Assembly (NCBI GenBank): GCA_903834645.1
Contig: CAILKA010000346.1
Coordinates: 1-9,870, forward strand
DNA: 9,870 bases
Direction: 5' to 3'
Source of the DNA: an uncultured beta proteobacterium
GTDB taxonomy: Bacteria > Pseudomonadota > Gammaproteobacteria > Burkholderiales > Burkholderiaceae_C
The notes under the pieces were generated by a model that was not told the origin of the DNA, ran no database searches, and saw only the letters and a program-made list of their open reading frames with translations. Every line of letters starts with the position of its first letter. Position 1 is the stretch's first letter. The position numbers were made by a program, and so were the translations under genes. Shown piece by piece: positions 1-5,838 of this stretch.

Positions 1-1
1 C

Positions 2-79
2 CTCGATCACGTCGGCTCCTTCGGTGGCCGCGACGGGCCATTGATGCTGCGCATTCTTGGCGCCTACGCGCGCAGTTGA
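2..79 (+). CDS. C-terminal end of an unidentified protein (partial)
   Basis: An open frame runs from the window edge to a TGA at 77-79. It encodes 25 residues that begin LDHVGSFGG and end LGAYARS. About three quarters of its codons end in G or C, as in the confirmed genes here, and the residue mix looks like real protein. The other two plus-strand frames either stop early or give arginine-rich, low-quality peptides. I do not recognise the family, and the piece is too short to assign. It converges on the minus-strand glycosyltransferase, with about 133 bp between the two stops. It could be a chance open frame. Confidence 0.4.
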   Translation, partial: LDHVGSFGGRDGPLMLRILGAYARS

Positions 80-120
80 GCCGAGATAACGCAGGCTTTC
101 GGGCAGGTAATCCGCGCATC

Positions 121-135
121 ACGGGCTGCGCCCGT
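121..135. terminator. Short hairpin between convergent genes, possible weak terminator
   Basis: ACGGGC and GCCCGT form a perfect 6-bp stem around a TGC loop. It lies between the stop of the upstream partial gene and the stop of the convergent glycosyltransferase, where a two-way terminator would be expected. No T-run follows on either strand, so it is not a classical intrinsic terminator. The rest of 80-212 shows nothing else I can name. Confidence 0.2.
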
Positions 136-212
136 CACCGGTAGACGGATCCAAGTTGCATGGCGGGGTGCGCCGAGCTGCTCCGCAGCCAGGGGGCCGC
201 GATCGAGGCCGG

Positions 213-1265
213 TCAGGTCCGAAGCCCTGTTGCCTCGAGCGCGTACCGTCCGCGCAACTCCCGCGCCTCTTCGAGCCTCCCCGTCCCCTCACACACCAAC
301 GCCAGGTTGAACGCCGCCAGCGCCCCCCCGCGCCCGAGCACTGCGCCCGGGATGTCGGGCCGCTCGCCGATCTCCAGGCAGCGCCTCCAGCAAGCCTCGG
401 CAGACTCGAGCAGCATCGCGGCCTGCTCGGGCGCGCGTCCCGTCCAGTCGAGCAAGAGCCCGCCGCAGGCGAAGTGGAAGTCCGGTGAGCCGCCGCAGGC
501 CGCCTTCTCGGCCAGCGCCACCTCCAGCCCCTGCTCATGCCGGCCCAGCCGCGTGAGCCCGTGCAGGCGCCGCACCACGAGGTCGATGAGCCAGGGCTCT
601 TGCCCGGTCATGCGCGAGCGCGCCTGTGCGAAGGCTTCTTCGGCCGGGGCGTGCTCGTCGTAGACGGAGGCGTCCTTGCCGAGCTGGTACCAGAGGTAGG
701 GGTCTGCGGGCGAGATGGCCACGGCCTCGCGCAGCAGCCGGCGGTTGCGCCCGTGCTTGGCCACGAGGGCGGCGGGCAGGTAGCCGTCGTGCTCCACGTG
801 CAGCGGGGTGGCGCGGCCGGGCAGGGCATGCGCGGGCTGCTCGTGCACCTTGCCCTCGTAGCGCACGGAGCCGGGCAGCAGCCGCGTGAGGCGCTCCACG
901 GTGCGCACGCTGCCGTCGGGCCCGGAGTGGTTCTCCAGGCGGACCGTGCCCACGAAGTCGGGCCGCAACCCCTTGAGCTCCCGCAGGAAGAGGCCGCCCT
1001 CGACGAGCCACTCATCGGCATCGAGCACGAGGTGCCAGTCGGCCCCGGCGAGATCGAGCGCAGCGTTGCGCGCGGCGGCGAAGTCGTCAGCCCAGGTGTA
1101 GTGGCCTACGCGCGCGCCGGCTGCGCGCGCCAGCGCGGGTGTGTCGTCGGTGGAGCCGGTGTCGAGCACCACCATCTCGTCGACCCAGGGCGCCACGCTG
1201 CGCAGCAGCCGCTCGATGCGGCCGGCCTCGTTGCGCGCGATCACGACGAGCGCCACGCGGTTCAT
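213..1265 (-). CDS. Family 2 glycosyltransferase with a helical C-terminal part
   Basis: The product is a 350-residue cytoplasmic sugar transferase. The N-terminal third is a GT-A fold of the GT2 family: VALVVIARNEAGRIE near residues 4-18, the nucleotide-sugar binding segment DTGSTDDT at 35-42, DFAAARN at 61-67, and the metal-binding DADEW at 82-86. The family resembles the WaaE-like beta-glucosyltransferases. From about residue 185 the protein is rich in alanine, leucine and helical repeats resembling TPRs (for example PADPYLWYQLGKDAS), common in this subgroup. I chose the ATG at 1263-1265 because the fold begins a few residues later. The frame stays open 82 codons further upstream, but that stretch has no family-like sequence. 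There is no clear Shine-Dalgarno before this ATG, so the start is moderately certain. The gene diverges from flhD. Flagellin glycosylation is a reasonable guess from position, but lipopolysaccharide or another glycan is equally possible. Confidence 0.85.
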   Translation of the reverse strand: MNRVALVVIARNEAGRIERLLRSVAPWVDEMVVLDTGSTDDTPALARAAGARVGHYTWADDFAAARNAALDLAGADWHLVLDADEWLVEGGLFLRELKGLRPDFVGTVRLENHSGPDGSVRTVERLTRLLPGSVRYEGKVHEQPAHALPGRATPLHVEHDGYLPAALVAKHGRNRRLLREAVAISPADPYLWYQLGKDASVYDEHAPAEEAFAQARSRMTGQEPWLIDLVVRRLHGLTRLGRHEQGLEVALAEKAACGGSPDFHFACGGLLLDWTGRAPEQAAMLLESAEACWRRCLEIGERPDIPGAVLGRGGALAAFNLALVCEGTGRLEEARELRGRYALEATGLRT

Positions 1266-1440
1266 CGGAGGTGACACTGGGCCATCATGCACGGCATCGT
1301 AGGCGCAGCCGGCCCCTCGTGAACGCCGGAATTGAAGCGCGGTTTCGCGGCCCGCGTGAGAGGCAGGGCAGGGAGCAGCGCCCGCCCGGCCCGACGCCCG
1401 TGTAGGAATTTGCCTGACAGCTCCCATGGATGCGCGCCGA

Positions 1441-1451
1441 CTCAAGTTGAG
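1441..1451. repeat. Palindrome CTCAA-G-TTGAG upstream of flhD
   Basis: A perfect 5-bp inverted repeat around one base lies about 117 bp before the flhD start. It includes the heptamer CTCAAGT seen in two other intergenic regions of this window. It could be an operator half-site or chance. No regulator can be named. Confidence 0.3.
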
Positions 1452-1528
1452 GAAGCCGACTGCTGTCTGTGCCCGGGAGCGGTGGATAAAGTTCTCTCCA
1501 CGCCAAGACAAACGGCAAACAGCAGCCA

Positions 1529-1544
1529 GATCGAGAGATCGATC
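1529..1544 (+). promoter_or_regulatory. Leader hairpin of flhD with a GAGA tetraloop
   Basis: GATCGA (1529-1534) and TCGATC (1539-1544) form a perfect 6-bp stem closed by GAGA, a stable GNRA-type tetraloop. It ends 12 bases before the GGAG ribosome site of flhD, so if transcribed it would sit in the mRNA leader just ahead of the ribosome footprint. It may affect mRNA stability or translation, which is a known layer of control for flhDC in enterobacteria. The transcription start here is unknown. Confidence 0.35.
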
Positions 1545-1567
1545 GCCGGAACAGACGGAGAAACGCG

Positions 1568-1894
1568 ATGACGAACGAACAGATGCTCGACGAGATCAGG
1601 GAAGCCAACCTGTCCTATCTGATGCTCGCCCAGACCCTCATCCGCCAGGACCGCGAGCAGGCGCTCTTCCGCCTGGGCATCAGCGAGGACACGGCCACGA
1701 TGCTGGCCCTGCTGACGCCGGCGCAGGTCATGAAGATCGCCGGCGGCAACCAGCTGCTGTGCCGCTTCCGCATGGAAGACGACATCGTCTGGGGCCTGCT
1801 GACCAATCACGGCAAGTCGGCCACTGCCAGCGACAGCGTCAAGCGCCTGCACGCCAGCATCCTGATGGCCGGCCGCCACCAGGAAGCCGCCTGA
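1568..1894 (+). CDS. flhD: Flagellar master regulator subunit FlhD
   Basis: FlhD is the 108-residue partner of FlhC. Together they form the FlhD4C2 complex that binds class II flagellar promoters and recruits sigma-70 RNA polymerase. The sequence is typical of the all-helical FlhD fold, with LDEIREANLSYLMLAQ at 7-22, RLGISEDTATMLALLTPAQV at 35-54 and LLCRFR at 63-68. Cys65 matches the cysteine at the same number in E. coli FlhD that forms an inter-subunit disulfide. Length is close to the 116-119 residues of enterobacterial homologues. The ATG at 1568 is preceded by GGAG at a 7-base spacing. It is first in a two-gene unit with flhC, 34 bp downstream. Its position at the head of a flagellar cluster fits class I control. 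I see no damage or unusual composition. Confidence 0.97.
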   Translation: MTNEQMLDEIREANLSYLMLAQTLIRQDREQALFRLGISEDTATMLALLTPAQVMKIAGGNQLLCRFRMEDDIVWGLLTNHGKSATASDSVKRLHASILMAGRHQEAA

Positions 1895-1904
1895 GCGGCC
1901 TTCT
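1882..1904 (+). promoter_or_regulatory. Stem-loop spanning the flhD stop codon
   Basis: GCCGC (1886-1890) pairs with GCGGC (1895-1899) around the loop CTGA, which contains the flhD stop TGA. Beyond one bulged C (1900), GGAA (1882-1885) can pair with TTCT (1901-1904) with one G-U pair. A pyrimidine-rich tract follows (1900-1912), and flhC has only a weak ribosome site (GGACGA from 1917, about 7-8 bases before its ATG). The structure could tune translation of flhC relative to flhD, but the evidence is base pairing only. Confidence 0.3.
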
Positions 1905-1928
1905 CCCCCTCCTACCGGACGAACGACC

Positions 1929-2495
1929 ATGCCCCGCACCAAGAGCATCCTCGACGAAGCCCGCCAGATCGAACGCGCGGTCGAACTGATCAACCTCGGG
2001 GCACGGCTCCAGGTGCTCGAGAGCGAGACCGACCTGAGCTACGAGCGGCTGCTGCGCTTGTACAAGGAAGTGGCGGGCAAGAGCCCGAGCAAGGGGCAGC
2101 TGCCGTTCTCCACCGACTGGTTCATGACCTGGCAGCCCAACATCCACGCCAGCCTGTTCCTGAACATCCACGAGTACCTGAACAAGGTCGCGGCGCTCGA
2201 GGAGATCGACGCCGTCATCAAGGCCTACAAGCTCTACCTCGAGGAGGTCAAGGTGCAGGGCCTGGAGCCGATGTTGTCGCTCACCCGCGCCTGGCGCCTG
2301 GTGAAGTTCGCCGACAACGGCATGCTGACGATGACGAAGTGCTCCTGCTGCGGCGGCCACTTCGTGAGCCACCCGCACGAGATCGCTCGCCACTACGTGT
2401 GCGGCCTGTGCAACCCGCCGGCCCGCGCCGGCAAGGGCCGCACGGAGGGCGCACTGCAGATCGGCGGCTACCGCGCCGAGCCGCAGGACGCGTAG
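1929..2495 (+). CDS. flhC: Flagellar master regulator subunit FlhC
   Basis: FlhC is the 188-residue zinc-binding subunit of the FlhD4C2 activator and makes much of the DNA contact. The family core is clear: IERAVELINLGARLQVL at 14-30, LSYERLLRLYKEV at 37-49, KGQLPFSTDWFMTWQPNIHAS at 55-75 and LSLTRAWRLVKF at 117-128. The four zinc ligands are visible as two C-x2-C pairs, C138/C141 and C158/C161, and there is an extra cysteine at 140. Length matches E. coli FlhC (about 192). The ribosome site is weak, and a stem-loop covers the end of flhD just upstream, so translation may depend on flhD. The gene ends at TAG, followed after 4 bases by two strong stem-loops that probably close the flhDC transcript. 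Confidence 0.97.
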   Translation: MPRTKSILDEARQIERAVELINLGARLQVLESETDLSYERLLRLYKEVAGKSPSKGQLPFSTDWFMTWQPNIHASLFLNIHEYLNKVAALEEIDAVIKAYKLYLEEVKVQGLEPMLSLTRAWRLVKFADNGMLTMTKCSCCGGHFVSHPHEIARHYVCGLCNPPARAGKGRTEGALQIGGYRAEPQDA

Positions 2496-2499
2496 GGGC

Positions 2500-2514
2500 G
2501 CACCAAATTGGTGC
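2500..2514 (+). terminator. Perfect 15-base palindrome directly after flhC
   Basis: GCACCAA and TTGGTGC are perfect inverted arms around a single A, starting 5 bases after the flhC stop codon begins to be cleared. In RNA this gives a 6-bp stem with an AAT loop. No T-run follows, so it is either the first half of a compound terminator with the next hairpin or a transcript-end stabiliser. It could also bind a dimeric protein. Confidence 0.4.
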
Positions 2515-2515
2515 T

Positions 2516-2547
2516 GAGGGCGGCATCTTTTGTGGTGCCGGGCCCTC
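2516..2547 (+). terminator. Large imperfect hairpin after flhC, overlapping the next promoter
   Basis: GAGGGCGGCATC (2516-2527) pairs with GGTGCC (2534-2539) and GCCCTC (2542-2547) around a TTTTGT loop. There is one G-U pair and a 2-base GG bulge. This 12-bp stem is the strongest structure in the gap and immediately follows the 2500-2514 palindrome. Together they probably stop or slow transcription from flhDC. The 3' arm ends in CCCTC, sharing its last two bases with the -35 box of the sigma-28 promoter that follows. There is no classical U-tract, so termination efficiency is unknown. Confidence 0.45.
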
Positions 2548-2572
2548 AAGTTCCCCCGGCATCCGCCGATTC
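2546..2572 (+). promoter_or_regulatory. Sigma-28 (FliA) promoter for the HD-GYP-like gene
   Basis: TCAAGTTC (2546-2553) is followed after exactly 11 bases by GCCGATTC (2565-2572). The known FliA consensus is TAAAGTTT-N11-GCCGATAA. Six of eight positions match in each half, including the core TxAA and GCCGAT, and the spacing is exact. Transcription would start near 2580, giving a leader of about 65 nt before the TTG start at 2645. This makes the downstream gene a late (class III) flagellar gene, separate from flhDC. Confidence 0.7.
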
Positions 2573-2631
2573 TCCCAGGACACGGGGCCCATCCAGCCGG
2601 GCTCCGATTGGTCATGGTCGCTTGCCGGCCC

Positions 2632-2635
2632 GGAG
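2632..2635 (+). promoter_or_regulatory. Ribosome site that decides a TTG start
   Basis: GGAG lies nine bases before the TTG at 2645-2647. It is the only good Shine-Dalgarno near the point where recognisable protein begins. No in-frame ATG lies between the promoter and the conserved region. The next alternative, GTG at 2657, is 21 bases from GGAG, too far. Confidence 0.55.
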
Positions 2636-2644
2636 TATCGAGCG

Positions 2645-3856
2645 TTGAAAAAACTGGTGCCCTTCGATCGCGAACGCCTGGCGCTGAACCAGGCGCTGCC
2701 GTTCGGGCTGTACGCGCCCGAGGGCCGGCTGCTGCTTTCGGCTGGTCAGTCCATCAGCAGCCCCGATCGCCTGCAGGAACTGCTGGCCAACGAGGTCTGC
2801 GCCGACGCGCAGGAGGTGGCCGACTGGGAGCGGCGCATGGGCGCCGCGGTGGACGAGGCGCTGCGCCGCAACGGCACGCTCGGGGCGGTGGCCAGCGCCC
2901 AGCCCAAGCAACTGGCACAGTCGTCGCAGGATACGCGCGCGGCTCTCCCGCTGCCGGATCAGTGGGAAGAACTCGTCACCGCCCTGGATGCGGCGCTGCG
3001 CGACGTGCAGCCTGGCGAGCCCTGGCTGGCCCAGGCGCAGGCGGTGCAGGCGCGTGCACGCCATCTCGGCCAACGCCGTGCGGACGCCTGCCTGTACTAC
3101 CTCGTCTACACCTGCGGCGATACGGTCACGAGCTACTCGAGCCGCCACGCGCTGCTGACCATGCTCGTGATGGAGCGGGCCGGCGAGATCCTGGGCTGGA
3201 GCCCCGAGCAGTGCAGCTCCGCGGGCAACGCCGCGCTGACGATGAACGTGGCGATGTCGCGGCTGCAGGACCTGCTGGCCGAGGCCGACCTGACGCCCAC
3301 CGAGCAGATGCGCGAGCAGATCGACAGCCACCCCGAGCGTTCGGCCGACCTGCTGCAGCATGAGGGCGTGACAGACTCGCTGTGGCTCGAGGCGGTGCGC
3401 CGCCACCACGCGCCGGAGGAGCCGGGCGAGGTGATCACCGAGCTGCCCCTGGAGACCCAGGTGGCGCGGCTGCTGCGCCGCGTGGACATCTTCACCGCCA
3501 AGATGAGCCGGCGGCGCGTGCGTCCGCCGATGTCGCCGGTGCGGGCCGCCAAAGAGGCCTGCATCGGCGCCGACGGGCGCCCGGATCTCTTCGGACAGGC
3601 TCTGATCAAGGCGCTGGGCCTGTACCCGCCGGGCAGCTTCGTGGAGCTGAACTCGGGCGAGCTCGGGGTGGTGGTCTCGCGCGGCAAGCGCGCGAACCTG
3701 CCGCTGGTGGCCAGCCTCATCACCTCCACCGGTGCACCGCTGGGCGAACCGATCCTGCGCGACACCGCGCTGCCGCGCTTTGCCGTGAAGACCTCGGTCA
3801 ACCGCACGCGGATCAAGGTCCGCCCGGCGCACGCTCGACTGATCGCGCTCATCTGA
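2645..3856 (+). CDS. Degenerate HD-GYP-like protein between flhC and motA
   Basis: The predicted protein has 403 residues from a TTG start with GGAG upstream. An N-terminal part (about 5-60, LPFGLYAPEGRLLLSAGQ at 18-35) resembles the leader domain of some betaproteobacterial HD-GYP proteins. The middle and C-terminal parts (about 160-345) follow the order of an HD-GYP domain: H168 in SSRHALL, SHPERSADLL at 228-237, RRHH at 252-255, VDIFTAKMSRRRVRPPMSP at 280-298, and LGLYPPGSFVELNSGELGVV at 325-343. The usual LLHDxGK is replaced by TMNVAM, so the HD dyad is Met200-Asn201 and the lysine is Met204. The GYP motif after RRHH is absent. H229, H254, H255 and D281 remain. HD-GYP proteins normally hydrolyse cyclic di-GMP. 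With the dyad gone, I infer no such activity and suggest a binding or regulatory role in motility. Its sigma-28 promoter and stator neighbours support a late flagellar role. I know no symbol for it. Confidence 0.8.
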   Translation: MKKLVPFDRERLALNQALPFGLYAPEGRLLLSAGQSISSPDRLQELLANEVCADAQEVADWERRMGAAVDEALRRNGTLGAVASAQPKQLAQSSQDTRAALPLPDQWEELVTALDAALRDVQPGEPWLAQAQAVQARARHLGQRRADACLYYLVYTCGDTVTSYSSRHALLTMLVMERAGEILGWSPEQCSSAGNAALTMNVAMSRLQDLLAEADLTPTEQMREQIDSHPERSADLLQHEGVTDSLWLEAVRRHHAPEEPGEVITELPLETQVARLLRRVDIFTAKMSRRRVRPPMSPVRAAKEACIGADGRPDLFGQALIKALGLYPPGSFVELNSGELGVVVSRGKRANLPLVASLITSTGAPLGEPILRDTALPRFAVKTSVNRTRIKVRPAHARLIALI

Positions 3857-3878
3857 GCGCATGTCCGCGGCGGTGGCC

Positions 3879-3905
3879 TCAATGAAGGCGCCGGCGCGCC
3901 GATAA
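3879..3905 (+). promoter_or_regulatory. Sigma-28 (FliA) promoter of motAB
   Basis: GCCGATAA at 3898-3905 is an exact match to the FliA -10 consensus. TCAA at 3879-3882 lies 15 bases upstream, which is the exact spacing for the TxAA core of the -35 box. Transcription would begin near 3912, about 48 bases before the motA ATG. This puts the stator genes in the late class, as in other flagellar systems with FliA. Confidence 0.85.
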
Positions 3906-3945
3906 GACAGTCGTCCGGCCGCGTGGCGTGCCGGCGTGCTCAGGC

Positions 3946-3954
3946 GAGGGAAGG
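3946..3954 (+). promoter_or_regulatory. Ribosome site of motA
   Basis: The purine run GAGGGAAGG ends six bases before the ATG at 3961. It favours that ATG over an in-frame GTG at 3928, which would add 11 residues not seen in MotA proteins. Confidence 0.7.
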
Positions 3955-3960
3955 CTCTTC

Positions 3961-4821
3961 ATGTTCGTGATCATTGGCTGGGTGGTGGCGCTGGCATGCG
4001 TGTTCGGGGTGTTCGTCGCCCACGGCGGCAACATCGGCGTCGTGCTCAAGGCGCTGCCCTTCGAGATGACGACCATCTTCGGCGCAGCCATCGGTGCGTT
4101 CCTGGTGAACAACCAGATGGGTGTGATCAAGTCCACCGTGGCGGGCGTGGCGCAATGCTTCAAGGGCAGCAAGATCAACAAGCAGCACTACATGGAGCTG
4201 CTCACGCTGCTGTACGAGATCCTGCAGAAGGCACGCAAGGAAGGCCTGATGGCCATCGAGTCGGATGTCGAGGAGCCGGAGAAGTCCGCCGTCTTCAAGC
4301 GCTTCCCGACCATCCTGGCTGATCACCACCTGATGGAGTTCGTGACCGACTACATGCGGATGATGGTCTCGGGCAACCTCAACGCCCACGAGATCGAGTC
4401 GCTCATGGATAGCGAGATCGACACCCACCACCACGAGGCGCACGCACCGGTGGCTGCGCTGCAGCGAATGGCCGGGGGGCTGCCTGCCTTCGGCATCGTG
4501 GCGGCGGTGCTGGGCGTGGTCAACACGATGGGGTCGGTCGGACAGCCTCCTGCAGTGCTGGGCGGGATGATCGGCGCGGCGCTGGTGGGAACCTTCCTCG
4601 GGATCTTTCTGGCCTACGGCTTCGTCGAACCGCTGGCGGGCCTGCTCGACCAGAAGGTGGACGAGGCAGGCAAGTCCTACCAGTGCATCAAGGTGACGCT
4701 GCTGGCGAGCATGCAGGGCTACTCGCCCGCGGTGGCCATCGAGTTCGGACGCAAGGTGCTGTACTCCACCGATCGGCCCTCGTTCCAAGAGCTCGAGAAG
4801 CAGGTCAAGGGAAAGAAGTAG
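3961..4821 (+). CDS. motA: Flagellar motor stator protein MotA
   Basis: MotA is the 286-residue inner-membrane stator subunit that, with MotB, conducts protons and pushes on the rotor protein FliG. It starts MFVIIGWVV, like family members. Four membrane segments are visible at about 2-20, 33-50, 173-192 and 200-222, with a large cytoplasmic loop between the second and third. Residues known to matter in E. coli MotA have counterparts: R92 and E100 (R90 and E98, the charged FliG contacts) in QKARKEGLMAIE, P175 in GGLPAFGIVAAVLGVVNTMG, and P224 in FVEPLAGLLDQK. The length matches the proton-type family (about 295). A sigma-28 promoter lies just upstream, and motB follows after two bases, so the two are co-expressed. 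No anomalies. Confidence 0.98.
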   Translation: MFVIIGWVVALACVFGVFVAHGGNIGVVLKALPFEMTTIFGAAIGAFLVNNQMGVIKSTVAGVAQCFKGSKINKQHYMELLTLLYEILQKARKEGLMAIESDVEEPEKSAVFKRFPTILADHHLMEFVTDYMRMMVSGNLNAHEIESLMDSEIDTHHHEAHAPVAALQRMAGGLPAFGIVAAVLGVVNTMGSVGQPPAVLGGMIGAALVGTFLGIFLAYGFVEPLAGLLDQKVDEAGKSYQCIKVTLLASMQGYSPAVAIEFGRKVLYSTDRPSFQELEKQVKGKK

Positions 4822-4823
4822 CC

Positions 4824-5831
4824 ATGGCCAAGGACGGCAGCAAGCTCCAGCCGATCATCGTCAAGCGGATCAAGAAGGGCGCGCACGGCCACCACGGCGG
4901 CGCCTGGAAGATCGCCTACGCCGACTTCGTCACGGCGATGATGGCCTTCTTCCTGCTGATGTGGCTGCTGGGCAGCACCACCGAGGGCGACCGCAAGGGC
5001 ATCGCCGACTACTTCAACTCGCCGCTGAAGGTCTCCCTGACGGGCGGCTCGGGCTCGGGCGACTCCTCCCACGTGATCCGCGGCGGCGGCCAGGACCTGT
5101 CGCGCGCGGTCGGGCAGGTCAAGCGCGGGGAGCAGGACGCGCGGCGCGACACGATCAGCCTGCACCAGTTCAAGGCCGAGCAGGCGCGCGCCGAGCGTGT
5201 GCGGCTGGAGGAGCTGAAGGCGGAGGTCGCCAAGCGCATCTCGGAGAACCCGACCCTGGCAGCGCTCGGCGCCCAGATCAAGCTCGACATGACGCCCGAG
5301 GGCCTGCGCATCCAGATCGTCGATGAGGGCAAGCCGATGTTCGCCAGCGGCAGCGCCGTGATGCAGCCCTACATGCGCGACCTGCTGCGCGAGATCGGTG
5401 TGGCGCTGGTGAAGGTGCCAAACAAGGTCATCTTCGAGGGCCACACCGACTCCATGCCCTACCAGGGCGGAGGCACCGGCTACGGCAACTGGGAGCTCTC
5501 GGCCGACCGCGCCAACGCCTCGCGGCGCGAGCTGCACGCGGTGGGCCTCACCGACGAGCGGGTGATGCGCGTGCTGGGCCTGGCTGCCAGCCAGCCCCTC
5601 AACCTGGACGACCCGACGGCGGCGGTCAACCGGCGCATCAGCATCTCGGTTCTCACCCGCGAAGCGCAGGAGCGGCTCTCCAAGGGCCCGGTCAGCGAGG
5701 TTGCGGGTGCGGATGTGCCCCCCGCTCCGCCGGCTCGGCCCGCATGGGTCGAACCGGTGCGCCCGGTGGTTCCGGCAGCCGCACCGGCCCCCGCGCCCAC
5801 CGCCGGCCGTGCGCCGGGAATACCGGGGTGA
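4824..5831 (+). CDS. motB: Flagellar motor stator protein MotB
   Basis: MotB is the 335-residue partner of MotA. It anchors the stator to peptidoglycan and carries the proton-accepting aspartate. A basic cytoplasmic N-terminus (KRIKKGAHGHHGG) precedes the single membrane segment at about 29-50. Asp34 in AYADFVTAMMAFFLLMWLL corresponds to the essential D32 of E. coli. A periplasmic linker with a GGSGSG run (74-79) and a charged helix (about 115-140) leads to an OmpA-like peptidoglycan-binding domain at about 150-278. That domain is marked by FEGHTDSMPY at 204-213, NWELSADRANASRREL at 222-237 and NRRISISVL at 269-277. An unusual Ala/Pro-rich tail of about 40 residues (295-335) follows. The ATG is two bases after the motA stop, with AAGGGA inside the end of motA as ribosome site. 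The next gene, flhB, is 75 bp away. Confidence 0.98.
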   Translation: MAKDGSKLQPIIVKRIKKGAHGHHGGAWKIAYADFVTAMMAFFLLMWLLGSTTEGDRKGIADYFNSPLKVSLTGGSGSGDSSHVIRGGGQDLSRAVGQVKRGEQDARRDTISLHQFKAEQARAERVRLEELKAEVAKRISENPTLAALGAQIKLDMTPEGLRIQIVDEGKPMFASGSAVMQPYMRDLLREIGVALVKVPNKVIFEGHTDSMPYQGGGTGYGNWELSADRANASRRELHAVGLTDERVMRVLGLAASQPLNLDDPTAAVNRRISISVLTREAQERLSKGPVSEVAGADVPPAPPARPAWVEPVRPVVPAAAPAPAPTAGRAPGIPG

Positions 5832-5838
5832 AAGCCCC

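Larger units (their letters stand above)
1266..1567. promoter_or_regulatory. Divergent intergenic region upstream of flhD
   Basis: This stretch of about 300 bp separates the glycosyltransferase start from flhD and holds no convincing gene. GC content drops from about 1400 onward compared with the flanking genes, as expected for a promoter and leader. I could not identify a good sigma-70 promoter. A CTGACA at 1414-1419 is close to a -35 box but lacks a suitable -10. A TAAAGTTC at 1487-1494 looks like a sigma-28 -35 half but has no matching -10. The flhD ribosome site GGAG lies at 1557-1560, seven bases before the ATG. Several GGA trinucleotides (1428, 1451, 1484, 1548, 1557) could be CsrA contact points, as in the enterobacterial flhDC leader, but GGA is common in such DNA. 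Confidence 0.45.

Noticed and set aside
1287..1322. Tiny plus-strand open frame after a strong GGAGGTGA at 1267-1274
   Set aside because: It encodes only 11 residues and the spacing to the ATG is 12 bases. The purine motif lies just upstream of the opposite-strand glycosyltransferase start and is probably coincidence.
535..1405. Long open frames on both strands within the glycosyltransferase
   Set aside because: They are arginine-, alanine- or histidine-rich shadows caused by high GC. Only the minus-strand frame with the GT2 motifs makes sense.
1266..1511. N-terminal extension of the glycosyltransferase by 82 residues
   Set aside because: The open frame exists only because GC-rich DNA lacks stops. 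The extension is arginine- and alanine-rich, crosses the likely regulatory region and precedes a normal GT2 start.
1487..1513. Sigma-28 promoter before flhD (TAAAGTTC at 1487-1494)
   Set aside because: The -35 half matches 7 of 8 positions, but the bases at the required 11-base spacing (AGACAAAC) do not resemble GCCGATAA. A GCC at 1502 is too close.
2339..2644. A longer HD-GYP-like protein beginning inside flhC
   Set aside because: The upstream part is an out-of-frame reading of flhC and of the stem-loops and promoter. It is not protein-like until about 2645.
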